NCBI GenBank assembly: GCA_947568835.1
Contig: OX387610.1
Location: 14,489,001 to 14,553,000, forward strand
Origin: Protonemura montana
Taxonomy: Eukaryota; Arthropoda; Insecta; Plecoptera; Nemouridae
Direction: 5' to 3'
DNA length: 64,000 bases
The notes beneath the pieces are model-generated. The model was not told the origin of the DNA. It ran no database searches and was given only the letters and a program-made list of their open reading frames with translations. Shown here piece after piece: positions 23,677 through 34,085 of the stretch (positions are counted from its first letter, which is position 1; each line of letters begins with the position of its first letter). A program made the position numbers and the translations under genes.

Positions 23677-24234
23677 CTGCAAAGAGGCAAAGAGGTTTTG
23701 TTTTGTTTGATTGTCATTTGAATTCCTTTGAATGTAAAGACATGTTATACAAAAAAAAAATACTTAAAATTACAATTGTTTACATATTATAAGCATTCTG
23801 GCAGAAACACACAAACTCATCAATATTGTAAAATTCTAGATCCACTTATAGGTACATTTTTTTAGACTTGTTTTACATTTTTGTACAGTCAAGTTCTGTA
23901 AAGCCTCCGGTAGCATATTAAAGAGTCTCATTCCTTGTTGTTTGGCCTGATTTCTAATTTGAATCCTATTTTCTGGTAAATTTCAAAGTTTCCTTTGTTT
24001 CTAGTTTTTTTTTTTTCTGTATTTCGATGAAATATAATACAGTTTTGTTTAAATTTGAGCTAACATTTTATGATTTATTTTTTATTTTCAGTAGTCACAT
24101 TTCTTTTACCTATCCAATGCCCTAGTATCTAAAAAAGTTCCAAGAAAAATCTGTCATAGGTAAAGCATTATTACAAGATGATTTTTGTTGATTTATACTT
24201 TAATTAGATCTAAAAACTTGCTGAAACAGTAGAT
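23677..24234. other. Noncoding stretch (probable intron)
   Basis: AT-rich with no supported feature. Confidence 0.45.
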
Positions 24235-24239
24235 GAAAT

Positions 24240-24352
24240 CTGTATTTAAATTGCAAACGCTTGCAATGCGTGGGGTATTTTATTATTAACAACACTAAAA
24301 CCGCCTCAAAACCGTCCCCGTTTAAGCATTTGAGACGGTTATAGTGTTCTTA
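24240..24352. mobile_element. Array-less tRNA-family foldback remnant
   Basis: The 3' region (TTAAATTGCAAACGCTTGCA, CACTAAAACCGCCTCAAAA) runs directly into an inverted copy of the same end (CCCCGTTTAAGCATTTGAGACGG, TTATAGTG) with no tRNA unit between. It is the bare foldback frame of the elements at 31094 and 48926. Confidence 0.7.
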
Positions 24353-24389
24353 ATAATTTAGTTCTGGAAAGTAATTTTGAATATGACTG

Positions 24390-24545
24390 CTCTAACCCTT
24401 GATAAAGTAACAGGTACAAGTTACAAAACGTTGGGAAAATTTAGTTGTCCTTTACTTAGCATTCAAAACCCAGTTGAAATAGTTTTTTTCAAAACTAGTG
24501 CTAAGGATAAATCAAGTAGACATGAGTCGAAAAACCATCATAATT
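24390..24545 (+). mobile_element. Foldback-family sense arm
   Basis: Contains CTCTAACCCTTGATAAAGTA, CTTAGCATTCAAAACCCAG and the 3' end AAGTAGACATGAGTCGAAAA, the constant terminus of the family. Confidence 0.75.
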
Positions 24546-25169
24546 TTAAATAGTTTTCATATAACATAATATAATATAGTTTTACCTAATTAACTAGGGG
24601 TTACTGTGGCTATTTTATAGCTGTAAATCAATATTTTGCAAATGTTTAACTTGAAGGTAAGAAACTTTACAAGTATTTGGTATCTTCACCACTAAATAAT
24701 AGGTAAGAGTTGTCGAAATTCGTTCTTGGGGACTTTTTTTGTTTACTATTTCTGTGTTGACCAACCTGGAGGTGGGTAATTCCGCCTGCAAACTCTACCC
24801 GTGTAAAATTAAACAACTCCCAACCACCCACGATCGATCCATGTGTGCATAATTTATAGTTGATGCCAATTTTTCAGCGAGATGCTTAGAACCTAACGAT
24901 CCGTTATCATTAAATAACGATCCGTTATCAGTAAATGGCAGATTGGCTCTTGCCAAAAACGTTCAATCATGATGGGTCGTTAATTTTTAACTAGACGTTA
25001 AAATACTCTTTGAGTTCGGTCGAAAGTCTATAGTTTATTAACTAGAACGTCCAGTGCCGCGTCCAAAATCTGTCCAACCAGCAAAATGTTGAGCTGGAAC
25101 GAAGATAAATCATTTCTTCCACAAAAATCGAGTTCATTTAGAGTCAATTGTTAAATAGTTCGGTTAACT
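24546..25169. other. Noncoding stretch, nothing recognised
   Basis: AT-rich; a short duplication AACGATCCGTTATCA at about 24896 and 24917. Confidence 0.45.
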
Positions 25170-25171
25170 TT

Positions 25172-25535
25172 TTTTTATTATTAACAACACAATAACAGTC
25201 TCAAAAATTGATGCCCAAACGCGGACTCGAACCCCGATCTCCTCCTGTCGCGGGTGTTGCTCTAACCAATTGAGCTACTTAGACCCCGATCTCCACTTGT
25301 CGCGGGTGTCACTCTAACCAATTGAGCTACTTGGACCCCGATCTCCACCTGTCGCGGGTATTGCTCTAACCAATTGAGCTACTTGGACACCGATCTCCAC
25401 CTATCGCGGGGGTTGCTCTAACCAATTGAGCTCTTTGGACCCCGATCTCCACCTGTCGCGGGTGTTGCTCTAACCAATTGAGCTACTTAGACACTGGATT
25501 TTTGAGACGATTCTAGTGTATTTGATGAGAATGAC
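25172..25535 (-). mobile_element. tRNA-derived element, 5 units
   Basis: Minus-sense: a terminal unit with full B box (GGGGTTCGAGTCCGCG) plus four more 52-bp units, bounded by CGTCTCAAAAATC on one side and CACTAGAATCGTCTCAAAAA on the other. It abuts the SINE starting at 25545. Confidence 0.82.
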
Positions 25536-25544
25536 GGATTATTT

Positions 25545-26300
25545 TTTTGATTATTGTGTTTAACGACGCACTGTTTTGACATCTGGTCATGTGGCACTGG
25601 TCTAATGGCGTCGGTGAATGAGTGGATGATGATGAACCTAACCTAGCCAAGAAGGGAGGAGGGGAAACCCGGTGTCGGCACGTAGCCTACTCCTGTCGAA
25701 GACCAAGGGGACCACCAGCTTAACGTCCCTTCCGAAGGACGGTACAACGCGAACAACAGGATTCCTCCACAAATCCATGCTGTCGAGAGGTTGATAAGCA
25801 AGGCGAGTGAAGTTGCTGTCGAGAGGTTGATAAGCAAGGCGAGTGAAGTTGGTGTCGAGAGGTTGATAAGCAAGGCGAGTGAAGTTGCTGTCGAGAGGTT
25901 GATAAGCAAGGCGAGTGAAGTTGCTGTCGAGAGGTTGATAAGCAAGCGAGTGAAGTTGCTGTCGAGAGGTTGATAAGCAAGGCGAGTGAAGTTGCTGTCG
26001 AGAGGTTGATAAGCAAGGCGAGTGAAGTTGCTGTCGAGAGGTTGATAAGCAAGGCGAGTGAAGTTGCTGTCGAGAGGTTGATAAGCAAGGCGAGTGAAGT
26101 TGCTGTCGAGAGGTTGATAAGCAAGGCGAGTGAAGTTGCTGTCGAGAGGTTGATAAGCAAGGCGAGTGAAGTTGCTGTCGAGAGGTTGATAAGCAAGGCG
26201 AGTGAAGTTGCTGTCGAGAGGTTGATTGATTGATTATTGGTGTTTAACGACGCACTGTTTTGACAATAGGCCTTGCGGCACATGGAATGGTATCCTCTTT
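25545..26300 (-). mobile_element. 5S-element body with 36-bp array (12 units)
   Basis: In minus sense: an array of twelve 36-bp units (25785-26222), the body (GGAAGGGACGTTAAGC), GACGCCATTAGACCAGTGCC and the tail near 25560. One unit has lost a base (25947, AAGCGAG), the only frame break in the array. At 26222 the array is fused to another element tail (GATTGATTGATTATTGGTGT), so two insertions are joined. Confidence 0.88.
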
Positions 26301-27000
26301 TAATGAATGGAAAGTAATTCTTTAAATTATTGGCATTGTTTTTCGTATATTGAGATTTATTTGGCGAGCCTAGATGAGATCTATGCTTTAATAGAATCAA
26401 TAATTTCAATGGCATTTTGACCCATTTCTACCGAAACAGCAGATTAATGCAAAGGGATTTAGATTTCTAGTTTTAATAAAACTTAATTGTTCGTTTCTTG
26501 GTTCTAATGTTAACCCTTAATTAAGTATCAGACATAAATTGCAAAACATAGGACATTTACTTGCGTGTAAAAACCCAGTTTTAATTATAAATTTATTTTT
26601 ATCTGCGTTTAGATTAGATAAAGTAGACATGAGTCTAAAAACCATAACATCGCCTTCAGTATTTTAATTTTAATTTGACATGTAATCCAACCTCACCAAA
26701 CTCAAGCATTACTCGAATTCGATCCAAATAGGAGATTATCACAAAAATCCCAAACATATTTCCTCCATTATTTTTCAATGGTTTCCGTTCTTAGTTGACA
26801 AAAGTTAGTAAAGATACCCTCATTAAAAAAACAAAAAATCCTGAAATCCAACCTGAAAAAAAACACGGTACGCCCTTAAAAACCCTTTTCATTTGAACAA
26901 GTCACGTCTAGGGACATTTCATCTCACAAGCTAACATAGCAAAGAAAAACTTGTAACCCTTTTAAAAACCTTTCCCCCATCTGACAAAACTAACTCCACC
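26301..27000. other. Noncoding stretch with a decayed foldback-family 3' end
   Basis: At about 26565-26643 AAAACCCAGTTTTAATTAT and AAGTAGACATGAGTCTAAAA mark a degraded sense arm. The rest is unremarkable. Confidence 0.5.
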
Positions 27001-27019
27001 CTTAAGCAAATCCAACCCT

Positions 27020-27190
27020 AATACGCGTAGAACATAAATCCACGCGCATAATGGCTGCGGTGCGTGTTGTTCGCGTTTCCTGTTACGCGTTGGCACGCAC
27101 CGGAAGTTACGTTGGCACGCACCGGAAGTCACGTTCGCACCGTCGATGACGCTAGCCAGGATTCGAACTCAACACTCGCTCGGAAAAACT
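27020..27190. promoter_or_regulatory. CpG-rich patch with tandem ETS-type motifs
   Basis: A CpG-dense patch inside AT-rich DNA contains two copies of CACGCACCGGAAGT 22 bp apart (ACCGGAAGT at 27099-27107 and 27121-27129), the core of ETS/GABP sites, and ATAATGGCTGCGG resembling a YY1-type site. No exon was identified beside it. The regulatory role is inference. Confidence 0.35.
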
Positions 27191-27334
27191 GTGGAGCGAG
27201 ACGCAAAGATTTTCGATAATTCAGAGTAGACGACTTTCTCAAGTCTATGCGGGCCACTTTCTTAGATTGTCAGTGGTGGAGCTCGGGTCCGTGTTCCGCC
27301 ACTGACGAAGCTTCATTTAGTTTGATTAATGTGT

Positions 27335-27600
27335 TTTAATGAAGCACTGGTCTAATGGCGTCGGTGAATGAGTGGATGATGATGAACCTAACCTAGCCTA
27401 GAAGGGAGGAGGGGAAACCTGGTGCCGGCACGTAGCCTACTCCTGTCGAAGACCAAGGTGACCACCGGCTTAACGTCCCTTCCAAAGGACGGTACAACGT
27501 GAACAACAGGATTCCTCCACAAATCCATGCTGTCGAGAGGTTGATAAGCAAGGCGAGTGAAGTTGCTGTACTAACTTTCATCCCTCCAACCTCTCTCCAA
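27335..27600 (-). mobile_element. 5S-element body and tail, inverted against the next array
   Basis: Minus-sense body (GGAAGGGACGTTAAGCCGG, with one substitution) and tail. At 27600 it meets a plus-sense 5S array head-on within CCTCTCTCCAACTGAGATCACC, so the two halves of an element point at each other. Confidence 0.82.
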
Positions 27601-28805
27601 CTGAGATCACCGAAGTTAAGCAACACGGCGCTGGGTTAAGTATTGGATGGGTGATCATCATATGACCAGTTCTGTTCGGGAGAGAGGTTGGAGGGATGAA
27701 AGTTAAGCAACACTGCGCTGGGTCAGGTATTGGATGGGTGACCATCATACACATGACCAGTCCTGTTTGGGAGAGAGGTTGGAGGGATGAAAGTTAAGCA
27801 ACACTGCGCTGGGTCAGGTATTGGATGGGTGACTATCATTCACATGACCAGTTCTGTTTGGGAGAGAGGTTGGAGGGATGAAAGTTAAGCAACACTGCGC
27901 TGGGTCAGGTATTGGATGGGTGACCATCATACACATGACCAGTTCTGTTCGGGAGAGAGGTTGGAGGGATGAAAGTTAAGCAACACTGCGCTGAGTCAGG
28001 TATTGGATGGGTGACCATCATACACATGACCAGTTCTGTTCGAGAGAGAGGTTGGAGGGATGAAAGTTAAGCAACACTGCGCTGAGTCAGGTATTGGATG
28101 GGTGACCATCATACACATGACCAGTTCTGTTCGAGAGAGAGGTTGGAGGGATGAAAGTAAAGCAACACTGCGCTGGGTCAGGTATTGGATGGGTGACCAT
28201 CATACACATGACCAGTTCTGTTCGGGAGAGAGATTGGAGTGATGAAAGTTTAGCAACACTGCGCTGGGTCAGGTATTGGATGGGTGACTATCATACACAT
28301 GACCAGTTCTGTTTGGGAGAGAGGTTGGAGTGATGAAAGTTAAGCAACACTGCGCTGGGTCAGGTATTGGATGGGTGACTATCATACACATGACCAGTTC
28401 TGTTCGGGAGAGAGGTTGGAGGGATGAAAGTTAAGCAACACTGCGCTGATTCAGGTATTGGATGGATGACCATCATACACATGACCAGTTCTGTTCGAGA
28501 GAGAGGTTGGAGGGATGTAAGTTAAGCAACACTGCGCTGAGTCAGGTATTGGATGGGTGACCATCATACACATGACCAGTTCTGTTCGAGAGAGAGGTTG
28601 GAGGGATGAAAGTAAAGCAACACTGCGCTGGGTCAGGTATTGGATGGGTGACCATCATACACATGATTAGTTCTGTTCGGAAGAGAGGTTGGAGTGATGA
28701 AAGTTAAGCAACACTGCGCTGTGTCAGGTATTGGATGGGTGACAATCATACACATGACCAGTTCTGTTCGGAAGAGATTGGAGGGATGAAAGTTAGTACA
28801 GCAAC
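27601..28805 (+). mobile_element. 5S-derived array, 13 tandem 91-bp units
   Basis: The longest 5S array in the window: a head fragment (GAGATCACCGAAGTTAAG), then 13 units. Diagnostic variants (GCTGAGTC, TTCGAGAG, GAAAGTAAAG) recur in the same order in units near 27980-28240 and 28440-28690, indicating duplication of multi-unit blocks. It ends GAAAGTTAGTACAGCAACTT without the rest of the body. Confidence 0.88.
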
Positions 28806-29600
28806 TTCATTTTAAAAGAACCTTATTGTTCGAACGTGTACTCCTTTATCTTAACTCTAGCGTTCAACGAAGGGATAGAAAATGTCTCTAATTCCACTAG
28901 AGTTCTTCTACTTTAACAGATTCGGCTGAAAACACAAACCTTTAAAAGGTCATCAAAATCAACAGCCATTATATAAAAAAAATTATAAAAAAAACGAACG
29001 TTACTTTTTCGAGGGGTTAGTAAAATTTAAAATTGCACTTCCCTTCGCTAAGATCATCAACTATAGAAGTCGGACAAACCCTGGCACTTCTTTGGCACAG
29101 CGCCACTGAGCAAAATTCTTACCAGCGCTAGATCTGTGATTCCTAACACCTAGCTCGCCCTGCTTGGGTCCCACAGCGTCATGGGTTGGGGGTTGGGTGG
29201 GGAGTGGGTGGGGAGTGGGTGGGGGTTGGGTGGGGTCGATTATTTCCCGATCCCACATCGTAAAGTAGAAGCAGAAGCTACCACGTCCTGTCATAGGATC
29301 GCATCTCTGATGGCGATACGGCCATACGGCCATGGCAAGCCGTATTCCATATATATATATATATATGTGAAGTATTGATACGATTTTGTGGGTTTTATTG
29401 ACAGCTTATAGCCTGAGCGTAGGATATTCTAGCGTGATTTGATTTCAGAATTTATTTTCAGAGAAGTTTTAGAAGGAATCTGAATTTTGAGTCTGTTTAA
29501 CATGACTTTTGGGAGTTTTTTTGTTTAAGTACTCGTTTTTGAACTCAGTAACTTGCAGTGTTACTCGAATGTTTGTGTGGTTTGAAAATATATATCTGTT
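28806..29600. other. Noncoding stretch with simple repeats
   Basis: Contains a GGGTGGGGAGT/GGGTTGGG G-rich repeat (29178-29236) and an (AT)n run (29350-29366). No supported gene. Confidence 0.55.
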
Positions 29601-29604
29601 AAAT

Positions 29605-29795
29605 TCAACGTCAAATTGTAGTTACTTGAGATTGACAGGTTGTGACGTGATATAGCGTCACTAGAATCAGAGTGACTGTGAGTATTCACAGCCTCTTGGT
29701 TCTACTCCTTGGAGATCTGTCATTCTCATCAAATACACTGAAATCATTTAAGAAATTATGTGTCCAAGTAGCTCGATTGGTTAGAGCAACGTACC
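29605..29795 (+). mobile_element. 5' part of tRNA-derived element, degraded single unit
   Basis: Carries the family 5' body (AACGTCAAATTGTAGTTACT, GTGACG...CGTCAC and CTGTGA...TCACAG hairpins) followed by a partial tRNA-like unit (GTCCAAGTAGCTCGATTGG); 3' truncated. Confidence 0.7.
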
Positions 29796-31080
29796 CTTTT
29801 GTACACCGATTTTTTAGAGGTTATTTGAGTTCCTAATTATAAAATACTCTAGCGATTGCAAACTTTAGTAATTTAGATACTAATTTTTATAGTTCAAAAT
29901 AATTTGCTAAATGCTAAAAAAAATGATGGCCTTTGTCATAAAACTTCATTCTTTGGGTCTCGTGAGAGAATTTATGGCAATGATAATATTATTAAAACCT
30001 TGGTCTGTGTCCTTCATTGCCAACCTTTGCAAGTTACAATTGTTTTCTAAAGTTGGTGCCACTGCATGAGTACGATGAAAACAACTTCGGACAAATTGAC
30101 CGATTACAAGTTAATTTAATTGTCATGGCAACAAACAATAAAAGGCAGTGAAAATCAGCTGTTTCTGTGAGTTTATAGCTTAACTCAGAGTTAAAACTAT
30201 TGTTATACAGGTTTTCAACAGGATGCTAATGTGCAAAACTAGCTTTTAAAACTGATTTTCATTTCAACATGAAAAGCTGTCAGCGGACATTGCCAAAACA
30301 CAAAAAAAAAGTACTGTTTTTTAACTGAATTTTAATCTTAAAAAATATAATCCTTTAAGGTTGGTATACCTGATGTCTGGCTAAGATATACATCAAGTTG
30401 ATTGCATCTTAAAAAGCAATTCTAATTTTAAACACTATAACACTAAAAAGCCAGTCGATCAAACTAGAAAGGTCAAATTCATTAAGCCAAAAATTACCAC
30501 TTGATTTCCCACTGATATTGCAATGTTTTAATTAACTATAAATATTAAATTACAGGGGAAAAGTTGCGAAGACGCGACACTGTCTTTGGGAATTTCCCCA
30601 ACGGCGTTAAAGATGTCTTTTTGCACCAAAAGCATTTAAAATTCATGGGACGCGTTAATTCAGCTTTAGAAATCGCGACACATCATAAATTTGTTAAAAC
30701 TGACAGCAAAATACAATAAAAAAATAATAAATATATATATATGAAAAGTAATATGGACATATGACAGAAATATTGTATTGATCAAATCCATGACAATTAA
30801 ATTTAGAATGAAATCGATGTTGTAGTCCACTGAAAAGATGTCTGTTACGTTACAATGAGAGGTGATAAATTATTTGAAATGTCGACAATGGAAATATTGT
30901 GACAATGGGACGGGAAAGCATAGCTGGGTACATAGCGTTGTCACCCATAGCGGCATGGTTTCGCTACATGCTGAGCAAAACATGCCAAAATCCCACCCCC
31001 AACTAGGAATCCCTTCCCTAACTAGCAACCCCAATGTTTGGATGAGCCTGTCAAACAATTGAGACCTTTAAACGCGAAAA
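29796..31080. other. Noncoding stretch, nothing recognised
   Basis: AT-rich, with a short (AT)n at 30730-30742. The small ORFs at 30862-31062 overlap on both strands and have no family similarity. Confidence 0.45.
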
Positions 31081-31082
31081 AT

Positions 31083-31627
31083 TCACAGTTTTTAGATTAA
31101 ATCTGATTTAAATTGCAAACGCTTGCAATGCGCGGGGTATTTTATTATTAACAACACTATGACCGTCTCAAAAATTGATGCCCAAACGGGGACTCAAGTA
31201 GTTCAATCGGTTAGAGCAACACCCGCGACAGGTGGAGATCGGGGTCCAAGTAGCTCAATTGGTTAGAGCAACACCCGCGACAGGTGGAGATCGGGGTCCA
31301 AGTAGCTCAATTGGTTAGAGCAACACCCGCGACAGGTGGAGATCGGGGTTCAAGTAGCTCAATTGGTTAGAGCAACACCCGCGACAGGTGGAGATCGGGG
31401 TCCAAGTAGCTCAATGGTTCAGAGCAACACCCGTGACAGGTGGAGATCGGGGTCCAAGTAGCTCAATTGGTTAGAGCAACACCCGCGACAGGTGGAGATC
31501 GGGGTCCAAGTAGCTCAATTGGTTGGAGCAACACCCGCGACAGGTGGAGATCGGGGTTTGAATTCCAGTTTGGGCATCAATTTTTGAGACGTTTCAAGTG
31601 TTCATAATAATAAAAATCACAGTTTTT
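31083..31627 (+). mobile_element. tRNA-derived element with 7 units and 11-bp target duplication
   Basis: TCACAGTTTTT flanks both ends (31083-31093 and 31617-31627). Inside, an inverted copy of the 3' end (TTAAATTGCAAACGCTTGCA, CCGTCTCAAAAATTGATGCC) precedes seven plus-sense 52-bp units and the normal 3' end (TTTTTGAGACGTTTCAAGTG, AATAATAAAAA). The array therefore sits between inverted repeats, within a single insertion. Confidence 0.85.
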
Positions 31628-31913
31628 TTTCTCTGGCAATTATCGTTGATTCCAGACAAGGAATTTACACTTGTATTTTTTTTATCTGAACGTGGCGATC
31701 GTTTATTTGTGTGGGGTGGAAGGGGTTGTGATAATTTGATGGAATCACGACAGTTTTATTTGTAGTGTCCAAGCGGTTTCAAATATGCAACGAATTATCT
31801 TAAATCTCGGGCGCATAACTTGTCAATAGAGCCGGGTTCACAAAAGAGTGTTTCTGTTTTAGAAAGTTTGTTGTGCCTTTTTTCCTGAAGGGAACAAAAT
31901 ACTGACCAGACCT

Positions 31914-32093
31914 AGAACCTCTACCCAACTAGAACCTCTACCCAACTAGAACCTCTACCCAACTAGAACCTCTACCCAACTAGAACCTCTATCCAACTAG
32001 AACCTCTACCCAACTAGAACCTCTACCCAACTAGAACCTCTACCCAACTAGAACCTCTACCCAACTAGAACCTCTACCCAACTAGAACCTCTG
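31914..32093 (+). repeat. 17-bp minisatellite (AACCTCTACCCAACTAG)
   Basis: About ten and a half nearly perfect copies (one C-to-T variant, TATCC), so the array is young. Confidence 0.93.
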
Positions 32094-32162
32094 TAGCTAT
32101 AGACTCTAAAGAAAGAGCTGCACCAAGAAACTTAAAATTCTTACATCGAATTGACAACCTCA

Positions 32163-32406
32163 TCTACACTAGGATTTATTTGAGTTTGCCACTTTCTGGG
32201 GTGCTTGTACCAACCTAGAAAACATGGCACCATGATGCTACTGTTACACTAGGATTAATTTGAGTTTGCCACTTTCTGGGGCGCTTGTACCAACCTAGAA
32301 AACATGGCACCATGATGCTACTGTTACACTAGGATTAATTTGAGTTTGCCACTTTCTGGGGTGCTTGTACCAACCTAGAAAACATGACACCATGATGCTA
32401 CTGTTA
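32163..32406 (+). repeat. 80-bp tandem repeat, 3 copies
   Basis: Three near-identical copies starting ACACTAGGATTWATTTGAG and ending CATGATGCTACTGTT. Confidence 0.92.
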
Positions 32407-33470
32407 ACTATCCGATTTAAAAGCAACAAAACAATGTTTTTCTTTGGTTGAAACATTTAATAATTTCAGGAAAACAAAATATTGAATGAAAAACAATAAA
32501 TGTTAATCAACCAAAGTTTAAATTAATATATTTCGGATTACTTTAAACTTGTATCAGGTTTTGGCAGGAAACCAAGCTTGCAAACTGCTTTATGGCAGCC
32601 ATTGCTAGAATCCGCTAGTGTACGGTAGGTATTTAGCAGAAGCCATTAGGACTTTTAGTTTTGCATTTAAGTTCTTATTTTTCAATAGAATTAATTTCAC
32701 GTAAATAAACTGTTGAATTCACAAAGAATTTAAGTGCATGATGCATTGTTTGATCATAATTTTCTGGTTAATTTTCAAACTCCCCGGTGAAGACTGGCTT
32801 TATTTTGCATTCTAAAGTTGGCAATGTGCAGTCAGAGTCCACCAGGTTGTGGCAAGGTAAGGCTAACAACCGTATTAGTCAGTTTTACTGTCGTTTGACT
32901 TTTGAATTCACTGCGCTTGGCTATGTTTAGTTTTTATTATGTGTATCTAAACTATTTCAATTTGTTGATTGAGTTCAATAATCAAATACCATCAACCGAT
33001 TCCAAAGCAAATCACTTAAATTTATTAAATAAACTGAAAATACGAACAGAAGATATTTTCAACAGATAAAAACAGCAGTTAATGCGAGTGATATTAAATT
33101 GTCAAGTACTGGGACTGTTACAAGAAATTCTAAAGAGCTTGGTAAATAATTATACAGTCCCATGTTCTTCAGTGCAAATTCGGCACAAAAGAACTTAGAT
33201 CTACGATAAGAAAATCTATGACTTGAGTTCTTCAACCTTTTGGTCATAATTACTTCTAAAATAAAGTACTTTGCAGGTCATAACAATTACAAGCTTGAAG
33301 TCCAAATTACTTTTATTCAGTGCTATGCATCTCAATTAGTTCACAAAGACCACATATTTATAACAAGAAAACATGGCGTGCCAAAAATTTTCACATTTGC
33401 CCCATGAATACCATGTCAAAAGTCCACGACATAAATTCCCCAAAGAATGTTTTATCGGCAAGCTCCATTC
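32407..33470. other. Noncoding stretch, nothing recognised
   Basis: AT-rich; no supported gene, RNA or family repeat. Confidence 0.45.
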
Positions 33471-33471
33471 A

Positions 33472-33760
33472 GTGGTGTAGTCAGGGTATGGGGCAGAAGG
33501 ATACGGTGCCCATATTTTCTTTTCAATACAGAAGCGTTTAACATATTTTCTTTTTTGAAAAACAAAAATTAGAAGATAATTTTGCGTTTTTAGTCGCTTA
33601 TCTGATGATATCTTAACTTATTCTGGAGTCTCAAAATGAAATTCGATCTGAGTTACAAATAAAAAATGAAAATAAATGTCTAAAATTCTTGACTTTTAAG
33701 TATGGGTCTAAGAAAGCTCGAAATATTTTCAAATGCTTGCTTCAAAAGCGAAGATTTTCT
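33472..33760 (+). mobile_element. Second copy of the CAGTGGYGTAG repeat
   Basis: Begins CAGTGGTGTAGTCAGGG, has GGTGCCC about 40 bp inside and CGCTTATCTGATG later, as in 5172-5690, but is more diverged. The right end is uncertain. Confidence 0.4.
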
Positions 33761-33889
33761 CCAATATATGACAGCGATTTGAATTATTGCTGGGGAAATC
33801 CTTCAGGATTTTCTGTATTTGTGTCAAGTAAAAAAACGACCACTCATAACTCACAAAAAGACATATCTCGTATTGATAATATTTAGATG

Positions 33890-34085
33890 AAATCTGATTT
33901 AAATTGCAAACGCTTGCAATGCGCGGGGTATTTTATTATTATCAACACTATAACCGTCTCAAAAATTGATGTCCAAACGGGGACTCGTACCCCGATCTCC
34001 ACCTATCGCGGGTGTTGCTCTAACCAATTGAGCTACTTGGTTACTGGCTTTTTGAGACGATTTTAGTGTATTTGATGAGAAAGAC
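33890..34085 (-). mobile_element. tRNA-derived element with a single unit
   Basis: Minus-sense single tRNA-like unit with degraded B box (GGGGTACGAGTCCCCG), bounded by the CGTCTCAAAAATTGATG and CACTAAAATCGTCTCAAAAA inverted motifs. It represents the unexpanded form of the family. Confidence 0.78.

Noticed and set aside
27601-28805. Genuine 5S rRNA gene cluster
   Set aside because: Only the internal part of 5S is present, joined to an unrelated spacer and SINE body; the 5' and 3' ends needed for the stem of mature 5S rRNA are missing.
31094-31616. Classifying the tRNA-array family as a Helitron because an end reads CTAA after a hairpin
   Set aside because: Clear 9-14-bp target duplications at three copies contradict Helitron insertion and fit retroposition better.
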